A stretch of 64,000 nucleotides of DNA from Egaibacter danicus (GTDB taxonomy: Bacteria; Pseudomonadota; Gammaproteobacteria; Burkholderiales; Burkholderiaceae_C). The notes under the pieces were generated by a model that saw nothing but the letters and a program-made list of their open reading frames with translations, did no database searches and was not told where the DNA came from. The stretch covers positions 1 to 64,000 of the forward strand of contig JADJII010000011.1 in the NCBI GenBank assembly GCA_016707075.1, written 5' to 3'. Shown here piece after piece: positions 51,280 through 60,559 of the stretch; position 1 is the first letter of the stretch, and each line of letters begins with the position of its first letter. The position numbers and the translations under genes are program-made.

Positions 51280-52266
51280 ATGTTTGCCTTCATCGTCAAA
51301 CGGCTTCTATGGATGTTGCCGTTTCTTGTCGCGATCAGTTTTCTGTCATTTGTGCTGATCCAGTTGCCGCCGGGCGACTATGTCACCACCTACATCGCCA
51401 CATTAGCCGCCTCCAATGAGGTAGTCGACCAGAACACGGCGGCCGATCTCAGAAGCCGGTTCGGGCTGGACCAACCCATGATCGTTCAGTATTGGAAATG
51501 GATTTCCAACATCATTTTCCGTGGTGATTTCGGATTGAGTTTTGAGTGGCAACAACCCGTGGGCGACCTGATTTGGGAACGCATGGCTCTGACGCTGGTG
51601 TTGACGTTTTCCACATTGTTGGTGACTTGGGGCATCGCCCTGCCCATCGGCGTTTTTTCCGCCGTCAAAAAATACTCGATCGGTGACTACGTTGTCACCT
51701 TTCTGTCTTTTCTGGGGCTGGCCGTACCTAGCTTTCTGCTGGCACTGGTGCTGATGTACATCGCTGCTGTTGAGTTTGGACAAAACGTAGGTGGCCTGTT
51801 TTCCGAGCAATACCTGACAGCCCCCTGGAGCATCGCCAAGGTGGTGGACATGCTGCAGCATTTGTGGATCCCGGTGATCATTCTGGCCGTTTCCGGAACC
51901 GCCAGCCTGATTCGCGTCATGCGGGCCAATATGCTGGACGAGCTCAACCGGCCTTATGTGACGACTGCACGAGCCAAGGGGTTGTCAGAGTTCACGCTGC
52001 TGGTGAAATACCCCATGCGTCTGGCACTCAACCCCTTCATTTCAACCATTGCATGGCTGCTACCCAACCTGGTATCCGGCTCCATCATCGTGGCCATTGT
52101 GCTGAGTCTTCCCACAGCCGGGCCATTGCTGCTGCAGTCCCTCATGAGCCAGGACATGTACCTGGCCGGTGCCTTCATCCTGCTGATCTGCACGCTGACC
52201 GTTCTTGGATCGTTGATCAGCGACATCCTTCTGGCGCTGGTTGACCCACGCATTCGCCTCGAGTAA
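51280..52266 (+). CDS. ABC transporter permease, DppB type
   Basis: 328 aa inner membrane protein with about six helices. N-terminal FIVKRLLWMLPFLVAISFLS and the conserved EAA loop RANMLDELNRPYVTTARAKG near residue 215. Family: BPD_transp_1 of the DppB/OppB group. It lies 86 nt after the binding protein and forms the transporter with the next permease and the fused ATPase. Confidence 0.94.
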   Translation: MFAFIVKRLLWMLPFLVAISFLSFVLIQLPPGDYVTTYIATLAASNEVVDQNTAADLRSRFGLDQPMIVQYWKWISNIIFRGDFGLSFEWQQPVGDLIWERMALTLVLTFSTLLVTWGIALPIGVFSAVKKYSIGDYVVTFLSFLGLAVPSFLLALVLMYIAAVEFGQNVGGLFSEQYLTAPWSIAKVVDMLQHLWIPVIILAVSGTASLIRVMRANMLDELNRPYVTTARAKGLSEFTLLVKYPMRLALNPFISTIAWLLPNLVSGSIIVAIVLSLPTAGPLLLQSLMSQDMYLAGAFILLICTLTVLGSLISDILLALVDPRIRLE

Positions 52267-52272
52267 TTCGCC

Positions 52273-53424
52273 TTGAACAATACTACTGCTCCCTCCCCGG
52301 TCGCCGATGGCGCGGGTGATCTGGTATTCAGCCGTCTGGCCGTTGCCTCCCAATGGCAACTGGTCTGGTGGGCTTTCAAACGCCATCGTCTGGCCATGGT
52401 GGGTCTGTTTGTCACAATTGTTTTGTATGTGGTAGCGGTTGTACCCGGGTTCTTCGCCGTGAACGACCCATCCCAGCAAAACCGACGTGCGGTGTTTCAC
52501 CCACCACAGGCACTGCACATCATCGACTCTGGCGAGAACGGGTCATGGTCGATACGACCCTATATTCATCCTTACGTTCTGGCGCGCGACCCGGTCACAT
52601 TGGCTTCCGTTTACAAGGAAGACGGCGAGCGCAAGGTCTACCTGCAGATGTTTGGTGAAGGTTACGAGTATTCCGTGCTGGGCCTGTTCAACGCACGCAC
52701 ACATCTCTTTGCATCTCAGGACGCGAGTCAGCCCCTGTTCTTTTTCGGTGCAGATCGCCTGGGACGCTGCGTGTACAGCCGCATTATGCTGGGCGCCCAG
52801 ATTTCCCTTTCCGTCGGTTTACTGGGTGTGTTCCTGTCACTCACACTCGGAATCATTCTGGGCGGCATCTCTGGTTATTACGGCGGACGCATTGACTTTG
52901 CCATCCAGCGGGTGATCGAACTGGTGCTGTCCCTGCCCACTATTCCCATCTGGCTGGCACTGGCGGCCGCTCTTCCCCAAGACTGGCCAGCCACCCTCAA
53001 TTACCTGATGATCACGGTCATCCTGTCATTAACGGGCTGGGCACAACTGGCCCGAGTGGTACGTGGGCGCTTCCTGAGCCTGCGAACGGAGGAATTCGTG
53101 ACTGCGGCTCGGCTTGATGGCGCATCTGAAGGGCGCATCATTTTCCGGCACATGTTGCCGAGCTTTTCGAGTCACATCATTGCATCGGTCAGTCTGGCCA
53201 TTCCTGCCATGATTCTGGCGGAAACATCCCTCAGCTTTCTGGGCCTTGGATTGCAACCACCCACCATCTCATGGGGCGTGTTGTTGCGCGAAGCGCAGAA
53301 TATTCGTTCAATCGCCACGGCACCCTGGCTATTTGCACCAGGCGCAGCCGTAGTGCTTGCCGTGATTGCCTTGAACTTTTTGGGCGATGGTCTGCGTGAC
53401 GCATCCGACCCCTACAACAAATGA
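52273..53424 (+). CDS. ABC transporter permease, DppC type
   Basis: 383 aa from TTG 52273, 6 nt after the DppB-type stop; no ATG fits better. DppC/OppC family with LVWWAFKRHRLAMVGLFVT at the N-terminus, a soluble insert of ~100 residues, GGYYGGRIDFAIQRVIELV and the EAA loop EEFVTAARLDGASEGRIIFR. The stop overlaps the ATPase start (ATGA). Confidence 0.92.
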   Translation: MNNTTAPSPVADGAGDLVFSRLAVASQWQLVWWAFKRHRLAMVGLFVTIVLYVVAVVPGFFAVNDPSQQNRRAVFHPPQALHIIDSGENGSWSIRPYIHPYVLARDPVTLASVYKEDGERKVYLQMFGEGYEYSVLGLFNARTHLFASQDASQPLFFFGADRLGRCVYSRIMLGAQISLSVGLLGVFLSLTLGIILGGISGYYGGRIDFAIQRVIELVLSLPTIPIWLALAAALPQDWPATLNYLMITVILSLTGWAQLARVVRGRFLSLRTEEFVTAARLDGASEGRIIFRHMLPSFSSHIIASVSLAIPAMILAETSLSFLGLGLQPPTISWGVLLREAQNIRSIATAPWLFAPGAAVVLAVIALNFLGDGLRDASDPYNK

Positions 53425-55154
53425 CCATGACCCAAGGCAAATCCAACACGGTCGCTGCGGGCGCAGTGACCCCTCTTCTGCAGGTGCGTGATCTGAGCAC
53501 CCATTTTCCGGTTCGTAACGGCACGATCAAGGCGGTCGATGGTGTTTCGTTTGATGTCGAGCGCGGGCGCACGCTGTGTGTCGTAGGCGAAAGCGGTAGT
53601 GGCAAGAGCGTGACCGCTCGGTCCATTCTTCAGATCGTTGATGAGCCTGGGCGCATCATAGGCGGATCGATGGTCTTGAACCGTGCGAACGGCTCCAGCG
53701 TTGACCTGGCCAAGCTCCCGTCTCGAGGCAAGGAAATTCGCGCTGTGCGTGGCGCAGAAATCGCCATGATCTTTCAGGAGCCAATGTCATCGCTGTCACC
53801 TGTTCACACAGTTGGCAACCAGATCATCGAGGTCTTGCAGCTTCATATCAAAATGTCCAAGGCTGAAGCCCGGGCACGTTGCATTGAGCTGCTGACTCAG
53901 GTAGAGATTCCCAATCCCGACAAAGCCGTAGATCGTTACACCTTCGAGTTCTCTGGCGGAATGCGACAGCGGGTGATGATTGCGATGGCGCTGGCTTGCA
54001 ACCCGTCGTTACTGATCGCCGACGAACCCACCACTGCTTTGGACGTGACCACGCAGGCCGAGATTCTGGACCTGATCAAACGTCTGCAGCAAAGCCATGG
54101 CATGGCCGTGATGTTCATCACACACGACATGGGCGTGGTCGCCGAGATTGCTGATCAGGTGATCGTCATGCGAAACGGCAAGGTCGTCGAAACAGGACCA
54201 GTGGACCAGATTTTTCATGCAGCCCAGCACGAGTACACCAAGATGCTGATTGGTTCGGTGTTGAAACTGGGGCGCAAGGCAGACATCCGTGTTCAACGCA
54301 CAGCACCTACCCAGAAGCAGGAGCCGATTCTGGAAGTGCGCGATCTAGCCATGCATTTTGGTAGCGCCAAGTCATCTACCAAGGCGGTGGATGGTGTTTC
54401 GCTAACCCTCATGCCGGGCGAATCCCTGGGCATTGTGGGGGAGTCCGGCTCCGGAAAGACTACCATGGGCCGTTGTTTGCTGCGCGTCTATGACCCCACC
54501 GCCGGTGCAATCAACTACCGCCAGCCCGACGGGACGGTAATCGATCTGGTCACGGCCAACAAGCACACACTCAAGCAATGCCGGCGTGAAATGCGGATGA
54601 TTTTCCAGGATCCGGTAGGCTCCCTGAATCCACGCATGACGGTCGCCCAGATTGTGGGCGAACCGCTGCTGGTCAACGGGCTAGCATCCGGCAAGGACCT
54701 GGATGACCGAGTGGCCGACTTGTTGCAAAGTGTGGGCCTGGAGCCCGCCTGGCGCGAGCGTTACCCGCACGCGTTCTCAGGCGGCCAACGCCAGCGCATC
54801 GGCATCGCGCGCGCCATTGCGCTAAACCCCCGAATCATCGTTGCGGACGAGGCCACGGCGGCACTGGACGTGTCTCTGCGTTCGCAGATGCTGGATCTGC
54901 TGCTGAACCTGCAGGACAAACTGGGGCTGTCATTCATCTTCATCAGCCATGACATTGCAGTGATCCGGTATTTTTGCGATCGGGTAGCCGTGATGTACCG
55001 CGGCAAAGTAGTGGAAACCGGGCCAACTGATCAGGTCTGCGATGCACCCACTCACCCCTATACGCAGGCCCTGTTGTCGGCCATACCGCAACCTGACCCA
55101 CGCGCACGCGGCATGCACAAGCGGTTCCGCTACACCGGAGCAAGCGCCGTCTGA
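53421..55154 (+). CDS. dual ABC ATPase (DppD-DppF type fusion)
   Basis: 577 aa with two nucleotide-binding domains. First: Walker A GESGSGKSVTA, signature LSGGMRQR (FSGGMRQRVMIAM), Walker B SLLIADEPTTALD. Second: Walker A GESGSGKTTMGRCL, signature AFSGGQRQRIGIARA and Walker B RIIVADEATAALDV. The C-termini carry oligopeptide-type HPYTQALLSAIPQPDP. Energises uptake with the two permeases. Translationally coupled to the DppC-type gene. Confidence 0.95.
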   Translation: MTMTQGKSNTVAAGAVTPLLQVRDLSTHFPVRNGTIKAVDGVSFDVERGRTLCVVGESGSGKSVTARSILQIVDEPGRIIGGSMVLNRANGSSVDLAKLPSRGKEIRAVRGAEIAMIFQEPMSSLSPVHTVGNQIIEVLQLHIKMSKAEARARCIELLTQVEIPNPDKAVDRYTFEFSGGMRQRVMIAMALACNPSLLIADEPTTALDVTTQAEILDLIKRLQQSHGMAVMFITHDMGVVAEIADQVIVMRNGKVVETGPVDQIFHAAQHEYTKMLIGSVLKLGRKADIRVQRTAPTQKQEPILEVRDLAMHFGSAKSSTKAVDGVSLTLMPGESLGIVGESGSGKTTMGRCLLRVYDPTAGAINYRQPDGTVIDLVTANKHTLKQCRREMRMIFQDPVGSLNPRMTVAQIVGEPLLVNGLASGKDLDDRVADLLQSVGLEPAWRERYPHAFSGGQRQRIGIARAIALNPRIIVADEATAALDVSLRSQMLDLLLNLQDKLGLSFIFISHDIAVIRYFCDRVAVMYRGKVVETGPTDQVCDAPTHPYTQALLSAIPQPDPRARGMHKRFRYTGASAV

Positions 55155-55160
55155 TTGCGC

Positions 55161-55235
55161 ATGAAGATCACAGCGGTAAAAGGTGAAGATATTTACGTGC
55201 AGACCCGCTTGCCTCGCTCCAGGTACTTGTCCTGA
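55161..55235 (+). other. 24-codon ORF, possible enolase-superfamily N-terminal remnant
   Basis: Begins MKITAVKGEDIYVQT, a strand pattern like the start of an enolase-superfamily capping domain, then ends in TGA. It sits 6 nt after the ATPase gene and 85 nt before the real dehydratase. No ribosome binding site seen. May be a remnant or a chance ORF. Confidence 0.25.
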
Positions 55236-55319
55236 AAATAGGCGACCCTGGCACAACGACACCTTTTCAAGGCGTGACCACTTCGGACATGCTTAACTCT
55301 TTGTACAACAGAAACTTCC

Positions 55320-56516
55320 ATGAAAATTGACCGATTACGCGTGTTCATGTCGCGCGACAAAAACCGTCCCCGCGTCATTCTGGCGATGGACACGGACGAA
55401 GGCATCACCGGCTGGGGTGAGTGTTACAACCATGGGCCTGACAAAGCCCTGTTTCCGCTGTTCGATTACCTGGTCACCTTTCTCAGGGGCCAGGACCCGC
55501 GCCGCATCGAGTTTCTGATCCACTACCTGATGCAGCAGACACGTTTTCCACCCGGCGCGCTGGGGCTGGCAGCGATTGCCGCCATTGACCATTGTCTGTG
55601 GGACATCTCCGCCAAAGCGCTCGGTGTGCCGGTGTACATGCTGCTGGGCGGTCATGTGCGGGACCGGGTGCAGGTGTACGCAGGCATGTACACCGCACCC
55701 GACGCAGCGCTGGCGCGGGATGAAATGGACGCGCTGAATGAGCAATGGGGTTTCAAGGCTTTCAAGCTCAGTCCATTTCGTATCGACATGCATCGGAACC
55801 GCTGGGGCGAGGTGGTGCGGACATCCGCCGAGTACTTCCGCAAGCTGCGTGAAACGGTCAAAACCGAGTACGAGATTGCCTTTGATGCACACGCCAAGAT
55901 TTTCGAGCCCGCGCAGGCCATGCAGCTGGGCAACGCACTGGCACCCTACGATCCCCTTTTTTTTGAAGAGCCGATCCGGCCAGAGAACTTTGAGGCCTGG
56001 GGTGAGCTCAAGCGTGGCCTCCAATGCACACTGGCCACGGGCGAGTCGCTGTACAGCCGCTTTGAATTCCTGAGGCTGTTACAGGTGCGTGGCTGTGACA
56101 TCATCCAGCCTGATATCTGCGTGGTGGGTGGCCTGCTGGAGATGTGCAAAATTGCGGCCATTGCCGAGGCTCATTTCGTGACCATTGCACCGCACAACCC
56201 GATGGGACCGCTGGCCACCGCCATCAACGTGCATTTCAGCGCCGCCCAGACCAACTTCCGCATCCTCGAATACCGTCTGCCGCAAGGTGCAGGTTATGTG
56301 TACGGCACAGAGGCTACAGTCACGGCAGAAGACCGTAACGAAGGCGCCTGGTACGTGAAAGACCCGTACCTGCCCAAAGACGGCTACCTGGAGCTTCGCC
56401 CCGACCGTCCAGGCTGGGGTGTCGAGATCAATGAAGAGCTGCTGGGCACCGAGGAATACATTCACTGGGAACGCAAGGTGCCGGTCAAGCCAGACGGCTC
56501 GACCGGCTATGCCTGA
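55320..56516 (+). CDS. mandelate racemase/galactonate dehydratase-type enolase-superfamily enzyme
   Basis: 398 aa. N-terminal capping domain and C-terminal barrel: AFKLSPFRIDMHR (Lys of the general base region), metal ligands in AFDAHAKIF, FFEEPI and ATGESLYSRFEF, and APHNPMGP, typical of D-galactonate/mannonate dehydratases. It dehydrates an aldonic acid to a 2-keto-3-deoxy acid, which the DapA-family enzyme could split. Substrate not fixed. TTGTACAA lies 11 nt upstream. Followed by the aldose epimerase. Confidence 0.9.
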   Translation: MKIDRLRVFMSRDKNRPRVILAMDTDEGITGWGECYNHGPDKALFPLFDYLVTFLRGQDPRRIEFLIHYLMQQTRFPPGALGLAAIAAIDHCLWDISAKALGVPVYMLLGGHVRDRVQVYAGMYTAPDAALARDEMDALNEQWGFKAFKLSPFRIDMHRNRWGEVVRTSAEYFRKLRETVKTEYEIAFDAHAKIFEPAQAMQLGNALAPYDPLFFEEPIRPENFEAWGELKRGLQCTLATGESLYSRFEFLRLLQVRGCDIIQPDICVVGGLLEMCKIAAIAEAHFVTIAPHNPMGPLATAINVHFSAAQTNFRILEYRLPQGAGYVYGTEATVTAEDRNEGAWYVKDPYLPKDGYLELRPDRPGWGVEINEELLGTEEYIHWERKVPVKPDGSTGYA

Positions 56517-57417
56517 AGCGGCCATGAATCCTGTCATCACCTTGAATGCAGGCGGTGCCTCAGCCCGGCTGCTGCCGCATGCGGGAGGCCGGGTCTCCGC
56601 GTTGCGGCTGGTGGATGAGAGCGGTGAGGCTGTTGACGTTCTCCACCCCTATCCCGAAGACTTCTTTGACCCCATTCACTGGGCCAAAGGCGGCATCTAT
56701 CCACTGATCCCGTATTCGAATCGCATCGCCAATGCACTGCTGCACGTCAATGGTGAAACCCATGCACTGCGCCCACACCCCAATGCCATGCCCCACACCC
56801 TGCATGGCAACGCTCACACACAGCCCTGGCAAGCTACACAGCAAGGCCCGGACACCGTCACGCTGACCCTGGATAGTCCGGCTGGCCCGGCCTGGCCCTG
56901 GCACTACACGGCCAGCCTGCGTTTCGAATTGACGCCTTCGCAGCTTCGCGTTGGCCTGACATTGCGCAACGCAGACCAGCGCATCATGCCGGCGGGCATG
57001 GGCCTGCACCCCTACTTCCGGCATGACCCCGCGGCCCGGCTCACCTATGGTGCCACCACCCTCTGGCCTGCCACGCCAGAGTACCTGCCGGGCAGCCCCC
57101 GGGCGCTGCTGGCGAACGAGCAGTATGAGACGCCACGCCGTCTGCCCGATGGCGGCATGACCGACTATGTGGGCGGCTGGGATGGCACGGCCACCGTCGA
57201 TCTGCCACAAGGTGCACAACTGAGCATGCAGGCAGACCCGGTGTTTGGCCACTTGGTGGTGCATCGGCCTGACACGCCTCTTTACTTGTGCCTGGAGCCC
57301 GTCAGTCATGTGGCAGACGGGTTCAACCTCGCTGCCCGCGGGGTTGCAGACACCGGCACACACCTGCTTGAACCGGGAGACAGCCTGAGCGGCGAGATAC
57401 GGTTCCACCTTGCTTGA
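56509..57417 (+). CDS. aldose 1-epimerase family protein
   Basis: 302 aa from ATG 56509, overlapping the previous stop by 8 nt; ATG 56524 is possible. Galactose mutarotase-like fold: ARLLPHAGGRVSALRLVD, SNRIANALLHVNGETHAL, LHGNAHTQPWQA with the active His, and GLHPYFRHD with the second His. It equilibrates anomers of a sugar entering the pathway. Lies between the two dehydratases, so co-transcribed. Confidence 0.9.
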   Translation: MPEAAMNPVITLNAGGASARLLPHAGGRVSALRLVDESGEAVDVLHPYPEDFFDPIHWAKGGIYPLIPYSNRIANALLHVNGETHALRPHPNAMPHTLHGNAHTQPWQATQQGPDTVTLTLDSPAGPAWPWHYTASLRFELTPSQLRVGLTLRNADQRIMPAGMGLHPYFRHDPAARLTYGATTLWPATPEYLPGSPRALLANEQYETPRRLPDGGMTDYVGGWDGTATVDLPQGAQLSMQADPVFGHLVVHRPDTPLYLCLEPVSHVADGFNLAARGVADTGTHLLEPGDSLSGEIRFHLA

Positions 57418-57438
57418 TCGCCTTGAAAGGATATTTGA

Positions 57439-58716
57439 ATGAGCCTGCCGACCACCCACATCGTGGCTGCCCGCGTCACCCCCATCGCGTTTCGTGACCC
57501 ACCGCTCCTGAACGTGGCCGGTGTGCACGAGCCCTGGGCGCTGCGCAGCATCATCGAAGTGGAAACCGCGGACGGCCGTGTGGGTCTGGGCGAAAGTTAT
57601 GGCGATCTGGAAACACTGCACAACCTGGCCAACATTGCGCCGCAGCTCATGGGGCTGGATCCGTTCGACCTCAACGCCCTGACCCGCGTGGTGTACGGCC
57701 TGGTAGGCGACAACCCCGATACCGGGGCCACGTTCCCACCCGCAGGCGACAAGGCGCGTGCCAGTGCACTGGCGGCATTTGAAGTGGCCTTTCTGGACCT
57801 GCAAGGCCAGATCCTGAACCGCCCGTTGTACCAAGTGCTGGGTGGTGCGGTTCGTCCTCACGTAGCCTACAGCGCCTACCTGTTTTACAAGTTTGCCAAA
57901 CACAAGGAAGACCCCGGCTACCCGACCGACAACTGGGGCGAGGTCCTCACGCCCGAGCAGCTGGTGCAACAGGCTCGCCGCATGATTGACACCTATGGCT
58001 TTGGCTCCATCAAGCTCAAGGCCGGCGTCTTGGCCCCCGAAGAAGAAATTGCCGGCCTGCAGGCTTTGCGTGCAGCCTTCCCGGGCTACCCGTTGCGGAT
58101 TGACCCCAATGGCGGCTGGTCGGTCGAGACCACGCGCCGCATCATGCCCCTGCTGGCGGCCGAAGGGCTGCTGGAATACCTGGAAGACCCGGTGGGTACG
58201 CTGGAGGAAATGGGTGAGGTCGCCAAGTTCTCCCCCATGCCGCTGGCCACCAACATGGTAACGATTGCCTTTGGCCACATTCCCAAAACGGTACAGCTCG
58301 ACGCCGTACAGGTGATTTTGTCTGACCACCACTACTGGGGCGGCCTGCGGTCCACCCAGCACCTGGCAACCATTTGCCGTACCTTTGGCATGGGCATCTC
58401 GATGCATTCCAATTCGCACATGGGCATCAGCCTGGCAGCCATGACCCACGTCGGGGTGACGCTGCCCAACCTCACCTACGCCTGCGACACACACTATCCT
58501 TGGCAGGAAGACGAAGTCATCGAAGGCGGCAAATTAACCATCAAGGACGGTGTGCTGGCACCGCCGCCGGGCGCTGGCTTGGGTGTCAAACTGGACCGCC
58601 ACGCGCTCACCCGGTTGCACCAGAACTACCTGGACTGCGGCATCCGAAAGCGTGACGATGCGAAAGAAATGCGCAAACACCAGCCGGACTTCAACCCCCA
58701 GCGGCCCCGGTTTTAG
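57439..58716 (+). CDS. glucarate dehydratase-type enolase-superfamily enzyme
   Basis: 425 aa. GudD-like: the catalytic KxK motif is in SIKLKAGVL, the metal ligands in IDPNGGWSV and YLEDPVG, and the His-Asp context ISMHSNSHMGIS matches glucarate/idarate dehydratases. Converts an aldarate to a 5-keto-4-deoxy acid, suitable for the DapA-family dehydratase. Preceded by 21 nt and AAAGGA before ATG. Last gene of the cluster. Confidence 0.88.
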   Translation: MSLPTTHIVAARVTPIAFRDPPLLNVAGVHEPWALRSIIEVETADGRVGLGESYGDLETLHNLANIAPQLMGLDPFDLNALTRVVYGLVGDNPDTGATFPPAGDKARASALAAFEVAFLDLQGQILNRPLYQVLGGAVRPHVAYSAYLFYKFAKHKEDPGYPTDNWGEVLTPEQLVQQARRMIDTYGFGSIKLKAGVLAPEEEIAGLQALRAAFPGYPLRIDPNGGWSVETTRRIMPLLAAEGLLEYLEDPVGTLEEMGEVAKFSPMPLATNMVTIAFGHIPKTVQLDAVQVILSDHHYWGGLRSTQHLATICRTFGMGISMHSNSHMGISLAAMTHVGVTLPNLTYACDTHYPWQEDEVIEGGKLTIKDGVLAPPPGAGLGVKLDRHALTRLHQNYLDCGIRKRDDAKEMRKHQPDFNPQRPRF

Positions 58717-58724
58717 CTACTGGA

Positions 58725-58739
58725 CACGGCCTAGCCGTG
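58725..58739. terminator. short hairpin between convergent genes
   Basis: CACGGC-CTA-GCCGTG, a 6-bp stem with a 3-nt loop between the dehydratase and metW stops. No T-run, so weak evidence. Confidence 0.3.
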
Positions 58740-58752
58740 CTTGGCTTGTTAT

Positions 58753-59334
58753 TCAGCGGGAAAACTTGAAGACCGCTGTGCCCGCCATCAGGTTGGGCGC
58801 AATGCGCACCAGGCGGCTGTCCTGCAGGCCAAAACTGTCGGTGATGTTGAGCTGGTTGCGCTGCGCCAGCACTTCAAAATCCGCATAGGTTCCCACGCGG
58901 ATGTTGGGGGTGTCGTACCACTGGTAAGGAAGGCGTTTGGTCACCGGCATGCGACCCATCAACACGGCCAGGCGGTTGGGCCAGTGCCCAAAATTGGGAA
59001 AGGCCACGATGCCGGTCTTGCCGACTCGCGCCGTTTCGCGCAGCATCACCTCGGCATTGCGCAGGTGTTGCAACGTATCGATCTGCAGCACCACGTCAAA
59101 CGAGGCGTCGTCAAACATCGCCAGGCCTTCATCCAGATTGAGCTGGATGACGTTGACGCCGCGCTTCACGCAAGCCAGCACGTTGGCGTCGGCTATCTCG
59201 ATGCCGTAGCCGGTGCAGCCGCGGTGCGCCTGCAGGTGCGCGAGCAGCGCGCCGTCTCCGCAACCCAGGTCGAGCACGCGCGAACCCTGCGGCACCAGAT
59301 CGGCAATGGCTTTCATCGTGGAAGCGTCGCTCAT
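58753..59334 (-). CDS. metW: methionine biosynthesis protein MetW
   Basis: 193 aa methyltransferase-fold protein: RVLDLGCGDGALLAHLQAHR (motif I), FDVVLQIDTLQHLRNAEVML, and FGHWPNRLAVLMGRMPVTKR, the MetW signature. It works with MetX in homoserine acylation in Proteobacteria. Its start overlaps the metX stop by 4 nt. Confidence 0.95.
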   Translation of the reverse strand: MSDASTMKAIADLVPQGSRVLDLGCGDGALLAHLQAHRGCTGYGIEIADANVLACVKRGVNVIQLNLDEGLAMFDDASFDVVLQIDTLQHLRNAEVMLRETARVGKTGIVAFPNFGHWPNRLAVLMGRMPVTKRLPYQWYDTPNIRVGTYADFEVLAQRNQLNITDSFGLQDSRLVRIAPNLMAGTAVFKFSR

Positions 59335-60491
59335 GCGGACGCCTCCGTTTCTTTCAAAACGCTATCGAAATAAGAGCTGATCACGCCCATATAACGGGGG
59401 TCGTCGAGCAAAAAGGCATCATGTCCATGGGGCGCATCGATCTCGGCGTAGCTCACATCGCGGCGGTTATCGAGCAAGGCTTTCACCAGCTCACGGCTGC
59501 GCTGGGGCGAAAAGCGCCAGTCGGTGGTGAAGCTCACCAGCAGGAATTTGGCTTTCGCGCGCGCCAGGGCCAGGCTCAGATTGCCGTCAAACCCGCGAGC
59601 CGGATCGAAGTAATCCAGTGCGCGGGTGATTAGCAGATACGTGTTGGCGTCAAAGTACTCGGCAAACTTGTCGCCCTGGTAGCGCAGGTAGCTTTCAATC
59701 TGGAACTCCACCTCCTGCGTTGAATATTTGTAGCCAGCGGCGCTGCCCAGCACGGCTTCGCGTAACTGGCGGCCAAACTTCTCGTTCATCACATCGTCAC
59801 TGAGGTAAGTGATATGGCCAATCATGCGGGCAATGCGCAGGCCGCGTTTGGGTTTGGTCTCTGGCCTGCTACTGTCGGCATAAAAGTGGCCGCCATTGAA
59901 GTCAGGGTCGGTCACGATGGCGCGACGCGCCACCTCGTTGAACGCAATATTTTCAGCCGTGAGATTGGGCGCACTGGCAATCACCACCGCATGGCGCACG
60001 CGATCCGGAAACTGCAGTGTCCAGCCCAATGCCTGCATGCCGCCCAGCGACCCACCCATCACCGCGGCCAGTGTCTCGATGCCCAGCGCATCCATCAGAC
60101 GGGCTTGTGCGTTCACCCAATCTTCGACTGTCACCACAGGGAAGTCGGCGCCATAGATGCGCCCGGTGTCCGGGTTCATGTGCATGGGCCCGGTCGAGCC
60201 AAAACAGGATCCGAGGTTGTTCACGCCGATAACAAAGAACTTGTTCGTGTCCAACGACTTGCCAGGCCCGATCATGGTGTCCCACCAGCCTTCGGACTTG
60301 TCCTGACCCGCGTAGACACCCGCCACGTGGTGCGAGGCGTTGAGCGCGTGGCAAATCAACACGGCGTTGGATTTGTCGGCATTCAGCGTGCCGTAGGTTT
60401 CATAACTCAGGTCGTAAGCGCGAATGGACGCGCCGCTCTGTAAGGGCAGCGCATCGGCAAAGTGCATCGACTGTGGCGTGGCAATCAGCAT
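59331..60491 (-). CDS. metX: homoserine O-acyltransferase MetX
   Basis: 386 aa alpha/beta hydrolase-fold acyltransferase: FFVIGVNNLGSCFGSTGPMH, nucleophile elbow AAVMGGSLGGMQALGW, and catalytic His in DAPHGHDAFLLD. Whether it uses succinyl- or acetyl-CoA is not decided by eye. First step of methionine synthesis. It is controlled by the SAM-II riboswitch just upstream. metX-metW overlap. Confidence 0.95.
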   Translation of the reverse strand: MLIATPQSMHFADALPLQSGASIRAYDLSYETYGTLNADKSNAVLICHALNASHHVAGVYAGQDKSEGWWDTMIGPGKSLDTNKFFVIGVNNLGSCFGSTGPMHMNPDTGRIYGADFPVVTVEDWVNAQARLMDALGIETLAAVMGGSLGGMQALGWTLQFPDRVRHAVVIASAPNLTAENIAFNEVARRAIVTDPDFNGGHFYADSSRPETKPKRGLRIARMIGHITYLSDDVMNEKFGRQLREAVLGSAAGYKYSTQEVEFQIESYLRYQGDKFAEYFDANTYLLITRALDYFDPARGFDGNLSLALARAKAKFLLVSFTTDWRFSPQRSRELVKALLDNRRDVSYAEIDAPHGHDAFLLDDPRYMGVISSYFDSVLKETEASA

Positions 60492-60504
60492 GGGTTGGAA
60501 TCAG

Positions 60505-60555
60505 AAAAACAAAACCCGGCGTCGCATTCCTTTTGGCTAAGGGCGAGGCCGGGTT
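60505..60555 (-). terminator. attenuator-type intrinsic terminator in the metX leader
   Basis: Minus strand: AACCCGGC pairs with GCCGGGTT, extended inward by TCGC/GCGA and CCTT/AAGG, then TTGTTTTT. It lies between the SAM-II aptamer and metX and would end transcription when formed. The loop TTAGC could pair with GCTAA of the aptamer. Confidence 0.7.
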
Positions 60556-60559
60556 GGCT

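Noticed and set aside
56560..58494. 644-aa minus-strand ORF over the epimerase and dehydratase
   Set aside because: The plus strand carries clear enzyme motifs through the same region; shadow.
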